Below, piece by piece: positions 7,638-9,249 of a DNA stretch of 9,249 bases; the stretch's first letter is position 1, and every line of letters begins with the position of its first letter. The notes beneath the pieces were generated by a model that was given only the letters and a program-made list of their open reading frames with translations, did no database searches and was not told the DNA's origin. This DNA comes from Spirochaetia bacterium UBA5368. GTDB taxonomy: Bacteria > Spirochaetota > UBA4802 > UBA5368. A program made the position numbers and the translations under genes. The DNA lies in contig DHPI01000054.1 of assembly GCA_002407865.1 (NCBI GenBank), forward strand, positions 32,909-42,157, in the 5' to 3' direction.

Positions 7638-7665
7638 TAGACAATTGTATACGAGGAAACATAAT
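7638..7665 (+). promoter_or_regulatory. Candidate sigma-70 promoter for the PEP carboxylase gene
   Basis: TAGACA (7638-7643) and CATAAT (7660-7665) each match the -35 and -10 consensus at five of six positions and are separated by 16 bases. Transcription would begin near 7672, leaving a leader of about 24 bases. That leader holds GGGGGTG (7682-7688), which pairs with the anti-Shine-Dalgarno sequence if one G-U pair is allowed, seven bases before the ATG. The word TATACGA occurs once in the promoter spacer (7648-7654) and again at the predicted start site (7670-7676). Confidence 0.5.
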
Positions 7666-7695
7666 CTTCTATACGATTAGCGGGGGTGTAGTAAA

Positions 7696-9153
7696 ATGAA
7701 AATACCACGATGTATGAGCACACAGCATCCCGATAATGTAACCATTCCCTTTTTTTCTGAAAGTACTGATTTTGAAGGTGAGGATGAAATTAAGGAAGCA
7801 TATTATGCGTTTTCTCACTTGGGGATTGATGAGCAAATGTGGGATTGTGAGGGGAAAGAAATTGATACCTATGTCGTTAAGAAATTATTGACCAAATATT
7901 CACAGTATTTCAAAGAACATAGACTTGGAAAAGATAAATTTATTACATTAAGAATCCCCAATCCAACAGTAGAAAAAAGCGAAGCAAAGATACTATTAGA
8001 AACTTTAGAGAGCATACCACGGTCGTTTGACGCATCCAAATTATTCTATAGCGATGACACTCCGCCCATTTTTGAAGTCATACTTCCCATGACCGCGTCA
8101 TCAAAGTGCCTGGAACGAATTTATCGCTATTACTCTGACTTTGTAATTGGCAAGAAAAATAAATTATTCATGGCTGGAGATATTACCATCGGCGATTGGA
8201 TAGGAGACTTCAAGCCGGAAATTGTAAACGTGATACCTCTTTTCGAAGATATGGAACATATGCTTGATGCTCACAATATCACAGAACAATATCTTCACGG
8301 AAAACACGTACAATATCAACGAGTGTTTTTAGCGAGGTCAGACCCGGCTGCAAATTACGGCAATATTAGCGCGGTATTGCTGAACAAAATAGCTCTTTAC
8401 AAGTTACACGTGTTATCCGGAGACATTGATGTAGACATAGTGCCGATTATTGGCGTTGGTTCCGCCCCTTTCAGGGGTAATCTCAAGCCAGGCACAGTAG
8501 AAAGAGTAATAAAGGAATATCCCAGTGTTCAAACATTTACTATTCAGTCCGCGTTTAAATACGACAATCCTCCAAATGATGTTAAGGAAGGCATAAGAAT
8601 ATTGAATGATATCCGCCCGGGGAAAGCGCACGAATTTGATGAAAAACGATCCCTGGAAATTGTCATGAAATATACTCAAGAATATCAAAAACAACTTAGC
8701 GAATTAGCGCCAACAATCAATCTGGTTGCACGACATGTGCCAAGCAGAAGGAAAAGGAAGCTGCATATTGGTTTGTTTGGATATTCGCGGGATATTGGAG
8801 GAATTAATCTGCCGCGAGCAATAACATTAACTTCTGCTCTTTATTCAATTGGATTACCCCCGGAAATTCTTGGCTTAAACGCGTTGAATACTGATGATTT
8901 TCAGTTTTTAAAGAATGTATATATAAATTTCGAGAGTGATTTAAAGGACGCTTTTAAATATTTGAACGTTGATACCCCCTTCATGCCCAAACTGCTTAAA
9001 TCTACGCTGGAAGAATTGTCTTTTTCTTTCGAAATTGATAGAGAGCACAAGGAAACAACTGATTACATATTACGAGCGTTAAAGAACGACAATTTATTTG
9101 ATTTGCGGGAATATATTTTTAAAGCAGCGAGTATTCGAAATTTCTTGGGATAA
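7696..9153 (+). CDS. ppcA: Archaeal-type phosphoenolpyruvate carboxylase
   Basis: This cytoplasmic enzyme would convert PEP and bicarbonate to oxaloacetate and phosphate, replenishing the TCA cycle and feeding aspartate-family synthesis. The 485-residue length fits the small archaeal-type family rather than the roughly 900-residue bacterial/plant enzyme. The N-terminus carries the family hallmark CMSTQHPDNV (6-15). Other family-like blocks are FEVILPMT at 126-133, FLARSDPAANYG at 211-222, GSAPFRGNLKP at 255-265, QSAFKYDNPP at 284-293 and FGYSRDIGGINLPRAI at 361-376; the arginine-glycine segments are likely active-site loops. The protein ends in glycine, as PEP carboxylases generally do. No truncation or frameshift is visible. 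Known holders of this type are mostly archaea and some bacteria such as Clostridium perfringens and Oenococcus. The gene is much richer in A+T than the genes to its left, which suggests transfer. It stands alone, with a 66-base gap before the next start. Confidence 0.95.
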   Translation: MKIPRCMSTQHPDNVTIPFFSESTDFEGEDEIKEAYYAFSHLGIDEQMWDCEGKEIDTYVVKKLLTKYSQYFKEHRLGKDKFITLRIPNPTVEKSEAKILLETLESIPRSFDASKLFYSDDTPPIFEVILPMTASSKCLERIYRYYSDFVIGKKNKLFMAGDITIGDWIGDFKPEIVNVIPLFEDMEHMLDAHNITEQYLHGKHVQYQRVFLARSDPAANYGNISAVLLNKIALYKLHVLSGDIDVDIVPIIGVGSAPFRGNLKPGTVERVIKEYPSVQTFTIQSAFKYDNPPNDVKEGIRILNDIRPGKAHEFDEKRSLEIVMKYTQEYQKQLSELAPTINLVARHVPSRRKRKLHIGLFGYSRDIGGINLPRAITLTSALYSIGLPPEILGLNALNTDDFQFLKNVYINFESDLKDAFKYLNVDTPFMPKLLKSTLEELSFSFEIDREHKETTDYILRALKNDNLFDLREYIFKAASIRNFLG

Positions 9154-9206
9154 AATATGAAAAACAATTATTTTCGACCAGGAGTTGTCCCATGCTCAAT
9201 AGCGGC

Positions 9207-9214
9207 AAGAGGAG
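9207..9214 (+). promoter_or_regulatory. Ribosome binding site deciding the start of the last gene
   Basis: AAGAGGAG lies five bases before the ATG at 9220. The same frame is open from an earlier ATG at 9157, but that codon has no Shine-Dalgarno sequence, so 9220 is preferred. Confidence 0.6.
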
Positions 9215-9219
9215 AAAAG

Positions 9220-9249
9220 ATGGATATGATGATTGCGTATTGTGGGTTG
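9220..9249 (+). CDS. Start of a probable second DUF3795 family protein (partial, runs off the right edge)
   Basis: Only ten codons are present, reading MDMMIAYCGL. The string MIAYCGL followed by further cysteines is a common opening of DUF3795 proteins, a Cys-rich putative metal-binding family without a known function. The broken gene at 6184-6660 opens similarly (APCGLYCGVC). A good ribosome binding site precedes this ATG. The gene lies 66 bases after the carboxylase stop on the same strand with no terminator between them, so the two may be co-transcribed. The assignment rests on very few residues. Confidence 0.45.
   Translation, partial: MDMMIAYCGL

Larger units (their letters stand above)
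7302..7695. other. Divergent intergenic region containing a GC-to-AT composition boundary
   Basis: This 394-base stretch separates the minus-strand membrane protein gene from the plus-strand carboxylase gene. Its left part (to about 7440) is GC-rich like the DNA to its left and holds the membrane gene's candidate promoter. From about 7440 it becomes AT-rich and stays so through the carboxylase. The AT-rich part holds an imperfect dyad at 7544-7569, a run of eight T at 7512-7519 with no hairpin before it, and the candidate carboxylase promoter. I see no protein gene, tRNA, insertion sequence end or attachment-site-like repeat at the boundary. Confidence 0.5.

Overview
The window reads as a piece of chromosome from a Gram-negative bacterium. 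The evidence is a full-length RND efflux pump inner-membrane protein (which normally works with an outer-membrane channel) and phospholipid acyl-chain enzymes. A spirochaete or another environmental anaerobe would fit the style of these proteins, but no marker gene is present, so the lineage is inference only. No rRNA, tRNA, insertion sequence, CRISPR array or phage gene was seen.

Layout, left to right. Bases 1-41 hold the last codons of an upstream gene. A 1078-residue AcrB/HAE1-type RND pump follows at 46-3282 (+). A short intergenic gap with a 14-pair hairpin separates it from a convergent 840-residue gene at 3389-5911 (-). That protein joins an AMP-forming acyl ligase, an acyl carrier domain and a PlsC-type acyltransferase, so it looks like a self-contained machine for activating a fatty acid and attaching it to a lysophospholipid. 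A 272-base gap with repeated TTGATGC words follows. Next come two more minus-strand genes: a Cys-rich DUF3795 gene broken by an in-frame TAA (6184-6660) and a four-helix membrane protein of unknown function (6750-7301).

Near position 7440 the base composition changes sharply, from GC-rich to AT-rich (single 60-base lines sampled at about 67% and 35% GC), and stays AT-rich to the right edge. This segment carries a complete archaeal-type phosphoenolpyruvate carboxylase (7696-9153, +) with its own plausible promoter, and then the first ten codons of a probable second DUF3795 gene (9220 to the edge). Horizontal acquisition of this segment is the simplest reading.

The genes do not form one obvious pathway. 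The RND pump and the lipid enzyme share the theme of the cell envelope but are convergent. The carboxylase supplies oxaloacetate for central metabolism. I found no convincing new multi-gene system. The items most worth checking are the nonsense-interrupted DUF3795 gene, the atypical carboxylase in AT-rich DNA, and the ligase-carrier-acyltransferase fusion.
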